From Hymenobacter sp. BT559 (GTDB lineage Bacteria > Bacteroidota > Bacteroidia > Cytophagales > Hymenobacteraceae), in assembly GCF_017571525.1 (NCBI RefSeq), contig NZ_JAGETY010000004.1, forward strand, positions 310,001 through 374,000: 64,000 bases of DNA, written 5' to 3'. Positions within the stretch are counted from its first letter, which is position 1. Every line of letters begins with the position of its first letter. Shown one piece after another: positions 42,581-51,012 of the stretch. Below the pieces are notes generated by a model. The model saw nothing but the letters and a program-made list of their open reading frames with translations. It had not been told where the DNA came from and searched no databases. The position numbers and the translations under genes are program-made.

Positions 42581-43336
42581 CTACCCCACACCCTCCCCAA
42601 ACAGCGCAAAGTCGTACTTCACTGGGTCGTTCGGGTCAAGTAGGCGCAGGTTGGCGGTGAGTTCCTCAGCGGCTTGCCAGTCTACCTTTTCACGTCGCAA
42701 GAGGCCTAGCAGGCGAGCTTGGCGCTCGACGTGCACGTCGATGGGGCAGATGAGCTCGCTAGGGTCGATGCGGCGCCAGAGGCCAAAATCGACGCCGGAG
42801 TTGTCGCGGCGCACCAGCCAGCGCAGATACATGTTGAGGCGCTTGCAGGCCGAGCCGCGGGCGGGCGTGGCCACGTGCTTGCGGGTGCGGGCGGGCGCGT
42901 CGGGCAGGCTGAAGAACAGGTCGTGGAAGTTGATGAGCCGCTCGCGCATGGGGGTACCGTGCAAGAAGGCGTCTTCGAGCGAGGTGTGGCTTTCGTAGAA
43001 CCAGCGCAGCCAGTGCACGAAGTAAAGCAGGTCGGTATCGCAGAAGGTGCGGTGGCAGAAGCCGAGCAGCTTTTTGAGGTCCTCGTCGTGGTGCTGGGTG
43101 ATGAACTGGTAGGGCGCATCGTCCATGCGCTGCATCAGCTCGGCGGTTTTCTTGAGGATGGTGGGGCGCTGGCCCCAGGCCAGCAGCGCGGCAAACAGGC
43201 CGCTGATTTCAATATCTTGCAAGCGCGTGAAGCGGTGCGGGATGCTGACGGGGTCTTTGGTGAGGAAGGCGGGCTGGTTGTGGCGGGCTACACGCTCATC
43301 GAGCAGGGCGCGCAGCTGGGAGAGTGTCTGAACCAC
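42581..43336 (-). CDS. TIGR02757/DUF2400 family protein
   Basis: About 252 residues, matching the TIGR02757 (DUF2400) family: LRALLDERVARHNQPAF, DPVSIPHRFTRLQDIEISG, LLAWGQRPTILKK and the ICPIDVHVERQARLLGL segment, which resembles HhH-type DNA glycosylase helices. Function unproven; a nucleic-acid role is inferred. The family start falls where an inverted-repeat element abuts the gene: the best start is a GTG at 43336 that lies inside the element arm. A longer frame to 43441 would translate the whole element and is unlikely. Confidence 0.85.
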   Translation of the reverse strand: MVQTLSQLRALLDERVARHNQPAFLTKDPVSIPHRFTRLQDIEISGLFAALLAWGQRPTILKKTAELMQRMDDAPYQFITQHHDEDLKKLLGFCHRTFCDTDLLYFVHWLRWFYESHTSLEDAFLHGTPMRERLINFHDLFFSLPDAPARTRKHVATPARGSACKRLNMYLRWLVRRDNSGVDFGLWRRIDPSELICPIDVHVERQARLLGLLRREKVDWQAAEELTANLRLLDPNDPVKYDFALFGEGVG

Positions 43337-43484
43337 GGATTCGGCAGATTTTCGGATTACTCGGATGTTGTGAACGTTAAAAAAGCCACCCGTGCGGATG
43401 GCTTTTTTAGCGAACGCAGTAAAAAGCTTAATCGTCCACAAAACCCGGCCAATCCGAAAATCCGCCGAATCCGTGGTTCAGACA
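43325..43484. repeat. Inverted-repeat element of CGGATT type
   Basis: About 160 bp with 34-nt terminal arms (43325-43358 and 43451-43484) complementary except for one base; arms contain imperfect repeats of CGGATT (TGTCTGAACCACGGATTCGG...). The centre holds a terminator hairpin. It fills the whole gap between the LysM gene stop codon and the TIGR02757 gene. Confidence 0.8.
43379..43408. terminator. Terminator hairpin inside repeat element
   Basis: AAAAAAGCCA...TGGCTTTTTT, 10-bp stem with A and T tracts, capable of terminating both strands; it would end LysM-gene transcripts. Confidence 0.75.
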
Positions 43485-43485
43485 A

Positions 43486-44433
43486 TTACGGCACGTAGCT
43501 CGTTTCGACCCGAAACTTGGCGTCGCTGGTGCCGAGCTTTTGCACAGCACGGGGCGAGAGGCGCACCAAGATGTTCTCGTTCTCGCCGGTGTCGGGCAAG
43601 GCGCCAATCACGCGCACGTACACCGACTGGCCGTTCATCTGGTTTTTGACCTGCATAATGGTGCCCACGGGGGCCGTTTTGTGCAGGGCCAGGTATTTGT
43701 CGGTGCCATTGTTGGGGATGGCCGCCGCAATACCCACGTCAGTTTTACGCGATACCAGCTCGCTGGCGTGGGTGGGGCTTTTGCTTTCGGCCGCTTCCTC
43801 GCGGCGCTCGGCGGGGGTGGCCGGCGTCACGGTGGCTACCTGGGCGGGGGCAGCGGGGTTGATTTTGGGGGCGGGGGGCTCGGGCGCAGCGGGGCGCGGG
43901 GCAGCGGCCGGCGCGGCAGGGCTAGCTGCTACGGCAGGGGCGCCACCATCGGCAGCGCGCAGCACCAGCTCCTGGCCCACGCGCACCGAGCCACCGGCGG
44001 GTAGGTGATTAAGCAAAATCAGCTCGGCGGGCGCCACGCCAAAGCGCCGGGCAATGCCAAACAAGGTTTCGCCCTTGGCCACGGTGTAGCGCTCGGGCAC
44101 GGCGGCTGAGGTAGCCGCGGGGGTTTTGGCGGGGCCAGCGGCAGCGGTGGCCGGGCGGGCACCTGCGCCAGGCCGCGGAATGAGCACGACCTCCCCGATA
44201 CCCAGGCCGGCTTTCAGCTGGGGGTTGGCGGCCGTAATCTGGTCGACCGACACATGGTAGCGGCGGCTGAGGGCAAACATGGTTTCGCCCTGGGCCACGC
44301 GGTGGCGCACAAAGCGCTGGCCGCCGCGTATTTCCTGGCCGATAGAATCGGTGGGCAGCCGGTGGCTGGCGGGCGCCGCAGCCAGGGGGCCGTGCAGCGA
44401 ATTCAATATCAACAACGAAGCAAGCAAACTCAT
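43486..44433 (-). CDS. Secreted LysM protein with RlpA-like C-terminal domain
   Basis: 315 residues. Signal peptide MSLLASLLILNSLHGPLAAA, two LysM modules (HRVAQGETMFALSRRYHVS and YTVAKGETLFGIARRFGVA), an Ala/Pro-rich linker, and a C-terminal double-psi barrel-like domain (VGTIMQVKNQMNGQSVYVRV, NILVRLSPRAVQKLG). It should bind peptidoglycan in the periplasm; the RlpA-like domain lacks clear evidence of catalytic residues. Start at 44433 gives the signal peptide. Its stop codon touches the inverted-repeat element. Confidence 0.88.
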   Translation of the reverse strand: MSLLASLLILNSLHGPLAAAPASHRLPTDSIGQEIRGGQRFVRHRVAQGETMFALSRRYHVSVDQITAANPQLKAGLGIGEVVLIPRPGAGARPATAAAGPAKTPAATSAAVPERYTVAKGETLFGIARRFGVAPAELILLNHLPAGGSVRVGQELVLRAADGGAPAVAASPAAPAAAPRPAAPEPPAPKINPAAPAQVATVTPATPAERREEAAESKSPTHASELVSRKTDVGIAAAIPNNGTDKYLALHKTAPVGTIMQVKNQMNGQSVYVRVIGALPDTGENENILVRLSPRAVQKLGTSDAKFRVETSYVP

Positions 44434-44632
44434 GCGCAGAAGCAAGGCTAAAAATGTACCAAAACCGGCCGGCGGCCGGCCCCGGCCCAAGGCCAGCGGC
44501 CGGCAAAGTAAATACCTAGCGGCCGGGCGGCCTTAGCTTAGGGGCTGAAAAGCGAGCCGGAGGCCAGCTTGCGGCGGGCGCTTAACGCTGGCCGACCTGT
44601 GTTCATTGTTATTTATTACCTGTTCGTTGCTT

Positions 44633-45385
44633 ATGGCTGCTATTGGCATCATTCCGGCCCGCTACGCCTCCACCCGCCTACCCGGCAAGCCCCTCGTGGA
44701 CCTGGACGGCCAGTCGATGATTCAGCGCGTGGTAGCGCAGGCCCGGCAGGCAAACCTGGCCCGCGTGGTAGTGGCCACCGACGACCAGCGCATTCTGGAC
44801 CATGTGCGCGACTTTGGGGGTGAGGCCGTGCTGACGCGCCCCGACCACCCCAGCGGCACCGACCGCGTGTGGGAAGCCTTCGAGCAACTAGGCCAGCCTG
44901 GCGACACGCACTGCATTGTCAATATCCAGGGTGATGAGCCGTTTATTCAGCCAGCTCAGATAAATGCGCTCGTCGATTTATTCTCGCCAGCCGCACCGCC
45001 ACCTATTGCCACCCTCATTAAGCCGGTGCTTACGGACGAAGAATTATTTAGCCCGCACCTGCCTAAGGTGGTAACCAACCAGCACGGTCAGGCGCTGTAT
45101 TTCAGCCGGCACCCCCTGCCTTACCAGCGCCAGCACCCTAGCCACGACTGGCTGGCTCACCACCAGTATTATCGGCACCTGGGGCTCTATGCCTACCAGC
45201 CGCAGGTGCTACGCCAGCTCACCCTGCTGCCCCCCTCGCCGCTCGAATTGGCCGAAAGCCTGGAACAGCTGCGCTGGCTCGAAGCCGGTTTTGCCATCCA
45301 AACGGCTATTACCGAGCTCGATGCCTTCGGCATCGACACGCCCGAAGACGTGGCGCGGGCGGGCCAGCGGCTGGCCAGGGGCTAG
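44633..45385 (+). CDS. kdsB: 3-deoxy-manno-octulosonate cytidylyltransferase
   Basis: 250-residue KdsB, activating Kdo as CMP-Kdo for lipid A inner-core synthesis in the cytoplasm. N-terminal nucleotide motif IPARYASTRLPGKPL, the NIQGDEPFI metal/CTP site and HLGLYAYQPQVL near the C terminus are all intact. ATG at 44633 (MAAIGIIPARY). With the heptose kinase at the window end it shows that the organism makes LPS. Isolated gene, divergent from LysM. Confidence 0.95.
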   Translation: MAAIGIIPARYASTRLPGKPLVDLDGQSMIQRVVAQARQANLARVVVATDDQRILDHVRDFGGEAVLTRPDHPSGTDRVWEAFEQLGQPGDTHCIVNIQGDEPFIQPAQINALVDLFSPAAPPPIATLIKPVLTDEELFSPHLPKVVTNQHGQALYFSRHPLPYQRQHPSHDWLAHHQYYRHLGLYAYQPQVLRQLTLLPPSPLELAESLEQLRWLEAGFAIQTAITELDAFGIDTPEDVARAGQRLARG

Positions 45386-45397
45386 CCCCCGGCCCGG

Positions 45398-46117
45398 CTA
45401 CGGTGCGGGCTGCATGCCAAAGCGAATGCGCAGGGTGGCAGGCACCCGCACGGGCTTACCGTTGAGCCGGGCGGGCGTCCACCAGGGCATGAGGCGCACC
45501 AGACGCAGGGCCTCTTCGTCGAGGCCGTAGCCCATACCTTTTATCACCTCGGCATCGAGTAGGCGGCCCATCTCATCAACCACGAAGCTGACGAACACGT
45601 CGCCCGATATCTCTTTGTCTTTAGCCGCCTGGGGGTAATGCACATTCTGCTGCAGAAAGTTGCGATAGGCCGTGGCGCCGCCCGGAAAAGTCGGCTGCTC
45701 GTCGGCTACCAGTAGCGGCTTGTTTACCGCTTCGAGCCCAGCCGCCTGGGCTACCGGCACGGTGCCAATCTCATTCATCACCACGGCTACCGGCCCGGCG
45801 GCTTTTAGCAGAAAAGTCTGGGTCTGGTAGCCGGCGCACTTAAACGTGAGCACGGGATTGGGCTGCTCATGGGTTAGCAAAAAACTGCCGACGGCGTTGG
45901 TCGTTGCCAAGGCCACCGCCCCCTGCACGGTGATAAATACTCCGGCCAGCGGCGCCCCAGTGGGCGTTGTTACGCGGCCCGTGATAGCGCTGCCTAAGGG
46001 CCGCGCAACGACGCCCAGCCGCGCGCTGCCGGCAGGACTAGCCGCTACGGCGGAGGCAATTAGCGCCAGCAGCGCAACCAGCGAGCAAATGAAGAGGCAA
46101 CGTACAAATTGCATCAT
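45398..46117 (-). CDS. TonB C-terminal-domain protein with carboxypeptidase-regulatory-like domain
   Basis: 239 residues. Signal peptide, then a CarboxypepD_reg-like beta domain (ITGRVTTPTGAPLAGVFITV) and a C-terminal TonB-C domain (FVSFVVDEMGRLLDAEVIKG, WWTPARLNGKPVRVP) preceded by PTFPGGATAYRNFLQQNV. The same PTFPGG module occurs in the TonB-C protein at 5.5 kb. No N-terminal anchor beyond the signal. Two adjacent ATGs (46117, 46114) are equally possible. Converges with kdsB with 12 nt between stops. Confidence 0.8.
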   Translation of the reverse strand: MMQFVRCLFICSLVALLALIASAVAASPAGSARLGVVARPLGSAITGRVTTPTGAPLAGVFITVQGAVALATTNAVGSFLLTHEQPNPVLTFKCAGYQTQTFLLKAAGPVAVVMNEIGTVPVAQAAGLEAVNKPLLVADEQPTFPGGATAYRNFLQQNVHYPQAAKDKEISGDVFVSFVVDEMGRLLDAEVIKGMGYGLDEEALRLVRLMPWWTPARLNGKPVRVPATLRIRFGMQPAP

Positions 46118-46234
46118 AAGAAGAAGAGCGAAGGTGAGAACCGGGCACAAGTATAGGAACTTACGCGCTATTACACCAAGCTTTTTCTGCTCGTATGTGA
46201 GTTATAATACCCTATTAGTCAGCGTAGAAGCCTT

Positions 46235-46648
46235 TTATTGTTTCAGCGAGTGCTCTACCACTTCCTGCTCGGTACCGCCCTGCTTGCGTTCTTCCTCCAT
46301 TTCTTTGGACAAAAAGAAGTTGAGCGCTGTGCGGATGACGGCAATGGCCCCGAGCTTGCCAATCTGCTCCCAGCTTGGGGCAATGGCCGTACTCAGAATA
46401 TCGGCCCCTAGCTGAAACTCCAGGGCCAGGGCCAGGTAGCGTGCCAGCGTGAGGCGAATGGCCGTAAAATCGGCCGTGCGGCGGGCTAGCAGCGCCTGCA
46501 CCAGCAGGCCGCCAGCCACCAGAATACCCAGCGCAATGATGAGCGCCCCCACTACCTCTACGCCTAACTTAAGCCATTGCACACCAGCCACTACCCCCTC
46601 TTCGGTGCGGCTGAACAAGGTAACCGGGGTTTCAATTGAAGAAAGCAT
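46235..46648 (-). CDS. DUF1622 family membrane protein
   Basis: 137 residues with two to three membrane helices (GVEVVGALIIALGILVAGG; ALNFFL near the C terminus) and the conserved RLTLARYLALALEFQLGADI of DUF1622. Function unknown. The ATG at 46648 follows the HPP-family gene by 10 nt, suggesting a two-gene transcript. A longer frame overlapping the HPP gene is discarded. Confidence 0.85.
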   Translation of the reverse strand: MLSSIETPVTLFSRTEEGVVAGVQWLKLGVEVVGALIIALGILVAGGLLVQALLARRTADFTAIRLTLARYLALALEFQLGADILSTAIAPSWEQIGKLGAIAVIRTALNFFLSKEMEEERKQGGTEQEVVEHSLKQ

Positions 46649-46658
46649 ACCGTACAAA

Positions 46659-47183
46659 CTAATTAAGTAGAGGCCGTGAGCCGCCGCACCAGATACGCCG
46701 AGCCGAGCCGCGCTGCACGGCCAGCAGCACCAGCACCAAGCCCATGGCCAGCCCAAACAGCACAAGGCTGCCCTCGCCCGCTCCAGCCCGAAACGCAAAA
46801 TTGAGCGCCGTGGCTACGGCCGGCGGGTGCATGGTATTAGTCAGTATCATCACCCCGATAATACCGACCAGCGCCAGCGCCGCGCTGCCGTAGCCCGGCC
46901 CCAGCCACGCATGAAAGCCGGCCCCCAGCATCGCCCCAGCCAACTGGCTGATAACGAGCGTGCGGGCGCTGTTGGCCGGGTGGCCAGGGTCTAGGTAAAT
47001 CAGGAAGCAGCTGCTAGCCAGCGAGGCGAACAGCTGCTGTTGGTTGCTGAGCAGCTTGAGCAGCCACAGCAACCCAAGCACCGTGAGGGTGGGCAGCAGG
47101 GCTAGCAGCACCTCGCGCGGCCAGCTCAGGCGCGGGCGGCCGAGCGGCGAGCCGGGGGTAGTGGCAGTATCTTCCTCGCTCAA
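46659..47183 (-). CDS. HPP family integral membrane protein
   Basis: 174 residues, about four or five helices, with the family HPP motif in ILTNTMHPPAVATAL and a second SCFLIYLDPGHPANSAR segment. Some HPP proteins in plants and cyanobacteria are nitrite transporters; the bacterial role here is unknown. Start is a TTG at 47183 because no ATG occurs after the in-frame stop upstream. Together with the DUF1622 gene it forms a likely two-gene unit. Confidence 0.83.
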   Translation of the reverse strand: MSEEDTATTPGSPLGRPRLSWPREVLLALLPTLTVLGLLWLLKLLSNQQQLFASLASSCFLIYLDPGHPANSARTLVISQLAGAMLGAGFHAWLGPGYGSAALALVGIIGVMILTNTMHPPAVATALNFAFRAGAGEGSLVLFGLAMGLVLVLLAVQRGSARRIWCGGSRPLLN

Positions 47184-47201
47184 TGCCCAGGAGAATAAAC
47201 T

Positions 47202-47528
47202 ATGAATTTCTTACAACTCGTTGAAGCAGTGCAGCAAGGTGCCTCTGTGGAAGCAGTTGCAGCTAGCCACACTACGGAGCCAACTGCTGAATTGCTGTAC
47301 GTGTACATGACACCCAGTGTCAGCCTGACCAACGAGCTGGCTTTTTTCAATTGGGAGCGCGTTCCATCTACCATCTTCTTTACAGTTGACGGGGTAGAAT
47401 ACGAGAGTTTCTTCTCCGCGTCTGAGCTGGCAGACTTAATCTCCGAATATGCAGCTTACCTAGGCGCCGCAGCCAGTCCGCTTGCCATTGCGAAAGCAGT
47501 TCTGGACTACCATAAATACGACGCCTAA
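47202..47528 (+). CDS. Unknown 108-residue protein
   Basis: Soluble, acidic, no cysteine or catalytic motif; helices predicted at both ends (MNFLQLVEAVQQGASVEAV; AIAKAVLDYHKYDA). ATG at 47202, 18 nt from the divergent HPP gene. Codon use is AT-richer than its neighbours. Its TAA directly abuts the TAA of the convergent tRNA nucleotidyltransferase gene, leaving no room for a terminator. Function unknown. Confidence 0.65.
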   Translation: MNFLQLVEAVQQGASVEAVAASHTTEPTAELLYVYMTPSVSLTNELAFFNWERVPSTIFFTVDGVEYESFFSASELADLISEYAAYLGAAASPLAIAKAVLDYHKYDA

Positions 47529-48947
47529 TTACTTGGCCACCGCTAGCCCCAGCGCCGCGCCGCGGCGCAGCAGCAGCGCGTAGGCGGGCTCCCATTCGTT
47601 GGGTACTTCGCCTTCCAAGATGGCTTCGAGCACGGCCTCCTTCAGCTCGCCTACCTGGCGCGAGGGCTTGAGGCCGAAGGTTTCCATGATGACCTCGCCG
47701 GTGATAACGGGCTTGAAGTTGCGCAGGTGGTCTTTGGCTTCAATTTCGCGCAGCTTCTCCTCTACCACATCGAAATTCTTGAGGTAGCGCGCCTTACGCT
47801 GGTGGTCCTTGCTGGTAATGTCGGCCCGGCACAGCACCATGAGGCGGTCAATGTCATCGCCAGCTTCGAACAGCAGCCGGCGTACTGCCGAGTCGGTCAC
47901 GATGTCCTTGCTCAGCACAATGGGCCGCAGGTGCAGGCGCACCAGCTTCTGCACCATGCGCATCTCCTCCCCTAGCGGCAGCTTGAGGTCGGTAAAAATC
48001 TGGGGCACCCAGCGCGCGCCCTTGTCTTCGTGGCCGTGGAAGGTCCAACCGACTTTGGGGTCGTAGCGCTTGGTAGCGGGCTTGGCAATGTCGTGCAGGA
48101 TGGCGGCCCAGCGCAGCCACAGGTCACCCCCGGCGGCGGCCACGTTATCAAGCACTTGCAGGGTGTGGTAAAAATTATCCTTGTGCGCGTGCTGGCCTAC
48201 TTTGTCTACGCCGTGCAGCAGCGCCATTTTGGGGAAAATGAGCTGCAAAAGGCCGGTCTGAAACAGTAGCTTGAAACCGTAGCTCGGCACCGGCGACTCG
48301 ACTATCTTATTGAGCTCAATCGTGATACGCTCCTGCGATACAATCTTAATCCGCTCTTTATTGCGGCTGATAGCGTCGTAGGTATCGGGCTCGATATCAA
48401 AGTTGAGCTGCGAGGCGAAACGAATGGCGCGCAGCATCCGCAGCGGGTCGTCGCTGAACGTAATATCGGGCCCTAGCGGCGTGCGGATGGTCTTGGCTGC
48501 CAGGTCTTTCATGCCATTATATCGGTCCACCAGGGTCCCAAAATCCTCCGCGTTCAGGCTCAGTCCTAGCGCATTGATGGTAAAGTCACGGCGGGCCAGG
48601 TCGTCTTCCAGCGTGCCGGCCTCTACCTCAGGCTTGCGGCTTTCGGCGCGGTAGCTTTCCTTGCGGGCGCCCACAAACTCGATTTCGCCGGCCTCTTCGG
48701 TGGGCAGCATGGCGGTGCCAAAGTTCTTAAACACCGTGACGCGGCCGCGGCCCGGCAGCTTGCGCCCCACCGCCTGGGCCAGCCGAATGCCATCACCCAC
48801 CGTCACCACGTCGATGTCCTTGCTGCCGCGCTGCAGGGCCAGGTCGCGCACGTAGCCGCCAATCACGTAGGCTGGCTGGCCCAGCTCGTGGGCGGCCTCA
48901 GCAATGGCACGGAAGATGGGCAGGTCGGGCAGCGTGGGCGTGGTCAT
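47529..48947 (-). CDS. tRNA nucleotidyltransferase (CCA-adding) with HD domain
   Basis: 472 residues, class II nucleotidyltransferase fold: YVIGGYVRDLALQRGSKDIDVV carries the GG and DxD metal motif; RRDFTINAL and DPLRMLRAIRFASQL are the CCA/PAP neck motifs. An HD domain (HDIAKP, then FHGHEDKGA) follows, as in bacterial CCA enzymes with phosphohydrolase activity. It finishes or repairs tRNA 3' ends. A full CCA role versus CC- or A-adding cannot be separated here. ATG at 48947, with a GAACTTTG near-consensus box upstream. Confidence 0.93.
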   Translation of the reverse strand: MTTPTLPDLPIFRAIAEAAHELGQPAYVIGGYVRDLALQRGSKDIDVVTVGDGIRLAQAVGRKLPGRGRVTVFKNFGTAMLPTEEAGEIEFVGARKESYRAESRKPEVEAGTLEDDLARRDFTINALGLSLNAEDFGTLVDRYNGMKDLAAKTIRTPLGPDITFSDDPLRMLRAIRFASQLNFDIEPDTYDAISRNKERIKIVSQERITIELNKIVESPVPSYGFKLLFQTGLLQLIFPKMALLHGVDKVGQHAHKDNFYHTLQVLDNVAAAGGDLWLRWAAILHDIAKPATKRYDPKVGWTFHGHEDKGARWVPQIFTDLKLPLGEEMRMVQKLVRLHLRPIVLSKDIVTDSAVRRLLFEAGDDIDRLMVLCRADITSKDHQRKARYLKNFDVVEEKLREIEAKDHLRNFKPVITGEVIMETFGLKPSRQVGELKEAVLEAILEGEVPNEWEPAYALLLRRGAALGLAVAK

Positions 48948-49173
48948 AGCGGCAAAGTTCGGGCGCGGCGGCGGTTAGTGCCGCTACGCGGAGCCAACTC
49001 TTCTGCCCAGGCAGGTACAGTGCCGGCCGGCCGGGCGACGGGCACTACTGCCGGAGCAGCACGGTCCCCACCGTGCGCTAACCGCCGTGGGGCCTAGTAG
49101 AGAAGCAGTTGCCTGCCATGCAAACTGGTGCTTCTTCATGCAAAATCCCGTGTACCCCCGCTTACTTTCCAGC

Positions 49174-50430
49174 ATGAATTACTTCTTCGCTCGCCTGCTG
49201 GCGCTGGCGCTGGTTGGGCTGCTTAGCCTGGGGGGCTGCGCCAAAAACGATGCTACGCCTTCGGCCACCCCCACCACGGGCACCCCGCCCGACCTGCACA
49301 CAACTTACCTCAAGCTGCTGGCCGATGGCACCAACCAGGCCCTGCCGTTGCAAAAGGCCATCGACTCGTGCTCGGCGGCCGGCGGCGGCACGCTGGTGCT
49401 GCGCAAAGGCACGTACACGACCGGGCCGATTTACATGAAAAGCTCGGTTACGCTACGGCTCGATACCCTGGCGACCCTGCTGGCTAGCCCCCATATGGCC
49501 GATTTTACGGTGGGTGGCAAGGTGGTGAACCTCATCAACGGGCCGAGCACCCCCATTCACGATGTAACCCTCAGTGGAGCAGGCACTATCGACGGCAATG
49601 GCGCGCCGTGGTGGGCGGCGTTTCAGGCAAACAGCGCCTTGGTGCGCCCCCGGCTCATCTACATTTCCGCGTGCCAGAACCTGACCGTGACGGGCCTGAC
49701 GCTTACCAACTCGCCGTCCTTTCACTTGGTGCCTAGCCAGTGCCAGAACGTGGTTATCAACCGGGTGAAAATTATCGCGCCCGCTACTTCGCCCAATACC
49801 GACGGCATTGACCCAGCCAACTGCAACCTGGTTTCCATCACCAATTGCACCATTGATACCGGCGACGACTGCATTGCCATCAAGAGCGGCCGCGTCAATA
49901 ATGCCTTGGTTGATGCCTGCCAGAACCTGACCGTGACGGGCTGCACCTTCCTGCACGGCCACGGCCTCTCAATTGGTAGCGAAACATCTTCGGGAGTTAA
50001 AAACCTGACGGTTAGCAACTGTACCTTCACCAATACCGACAACGGCATCCGCATCAAGTCGGAGCCCGGCCTGGGCGGCCTGGTACAAAACGTCAGCTAC
50101 AGTCACATTACCATGACGAACGTTAAGAATCCGCTCGTGATAAATATGGCGTATGCGCTCAACCCAAACAATACTTACCCGACGGACATCCCGAGCGTGG
50201 TGGGCATGACCGTTGACCACCTCACCGTGACCGGCGCCAAAAACGCCGGTAGCCTGGTGGGGCTAACCACGCTGCCTATCCAAAACCTGACGCTATCTAA
50301 CCTCACTATTTCGGCCGAGACCGGACTGGTTATCCAGAACGCTACCGGGGTCGTGCTGAGCAATTGGGTTATCAACGTGGCGAGCGGCAAGCCTGTTAGC
50401 ACGCAGAACGTGCAGGGCACGGGCTTTTAA
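49174..50430 (+). CDS. Glycoside hydrolase family 28 (polygalacturonase-like) lipoprotein
   Basis: 418 residues, right-handed beta-helix enzyme hydrolysing pectin-like uronan. Lipobox LLSLGGC follows a short signal, so it is membrane-anchored outside the cytoplasm. All GH28 catalytic motifs are present: NTD (208-210), GDD (230-232, TGDDCIAIKSG), GHG (His263) and RIK (293-295). PbH1 repeats (CQNLTVTG) are visible. ATG at 49174 (MNYFFARLLALAL) gives the signal; an upstream extension to 49087 is rejected. It stands alone, without pectin-utilisation partners. Confidence 0.93.
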   Translation: MNYFFARLLALALVGLLSLGGCAKNDATPSATPTTGTPPDLHTTYLKLLADGTNQALPLQKAIDSCSAAGGGTLVLRKGTYTTGPIYMKSSVTLRLDTLATLLASPHMADFTVGGKVVNLINGPSTPIHDVTLSGAGTIDGNGAPWWAAFQANSALVRPRLIYISACQNLTVTGLTLTNSPSFHLVPSQCQNVVINRVKIIAPATSPNTDGIDPANCNLVSITNCTIDTGDDCIAIKSGRVNNALVDACQNLTVTGCTFLHGHGLSIGSETSSGVKNLTVSNCTFTNTDNGIRIKSEPGLGGLVQNVSYSHITMTNVKNPLVINMAYALNPNNTYPTDIPSVVGMTVDHLTVTGAKNAGSLVGLTTLPIQNLTLSNLTISAETGLVIQNATGVVLSNWVINVASGKPVSTQNVQGTGF

Positions 50431-50439
50431 CCGCCGCAC

Positions 50440-51012
50440 TTAGTCGCGCACTACCTCAAGGGCGCCGCCGGCCCCTAGCCGCACTATGCGCGAAGGCGCG
50501 GTGCGGGTTTCATCGTCTTGCCGCCAGCTCACCACGTAGTCTACCCCACGCACAATGGCCGGGTCTACCTCTTTGAAAATGGCGGGCGTGGGCTGGCCGG
50601 TTTTATTGGCGGAGGTGCTCACCAAGCCGTGACCCAGGCGGCGCACCAGCTTATGGCAAAACTCATCTTGCGGCACGCGCAGGCCCACCGTGCCATCGGG
50701 CGCCACGAGGCCTGGGGCCACGGCGCGGCTAGCAGGCAGGATGTAGGTAGTGGGCCGCGTTTGGGCCGCTAGGGCCGCTTCGAGCTCGGCGGGCACCTCG
50801 GCGGCGTAGCGGCGCAGCATTTCCAGGTCGGCCACCAGCACAATGCTGGGCGTACCCTCGGCGCGGCCTTTCAATTTGTAGAGCTTCTCGACGGCGCGGG
50901 GCACTTCGGCATCGCAGCCCAGGCCCCACACGGTGTCGGTGGGGTATAGAATGACCTGCTGGGCAATGAGCACATCAATGGCACTATCAACTTCCTGGCG
51001 AAAAAAATTCAT
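50440..51012 (-). CDS. L-threonylcarbamoyladenylate synthase (TsaC/Sua5 family)
   Basis: 190-residue YrdC-fold enzyme making threonylcarbamoyl-AMP for tRNA t6A at ANN-reading tRNAs. Signature YPTDTVWGLGCDA, KLKGRAEGTPSIVLV, and the C-terminal STSANKTGQPT are all present; it is the short YrdC/YciO form without the Sua5 C-terminal domain, so distinction between TsaC and YciO is not certain. ATG at 51012 touches the inverted-repeat element that starts at 51013. Convergent with the GH28 gene (9-nt gap). Confidence 0.9.
   Translation of the reverse strand: MNFFRQEVDSAIDVLIAQQVILYPTDTVWGLGCDAEVPRAVEKLYKLKGRAEGTPSIVLVADLEMLRRYAAEVPAELEAALAAQTRPTTYILPASRAVAPGLVAPDGTVGLRVPQDEFCHKLVRRLGHGLVSTSANKTGQPTPAIFKEVDPAIVRGVDYVVSWRQDDETRTAPSRIVRLGAGGALEVVRD

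Noticed and set aside
43337..43441. N-terminal extension of the TIGR02757 protein
   Set aside because: Translates part of an inverted-repeat element and its terminator; not conserved in the family as far as I can judge.
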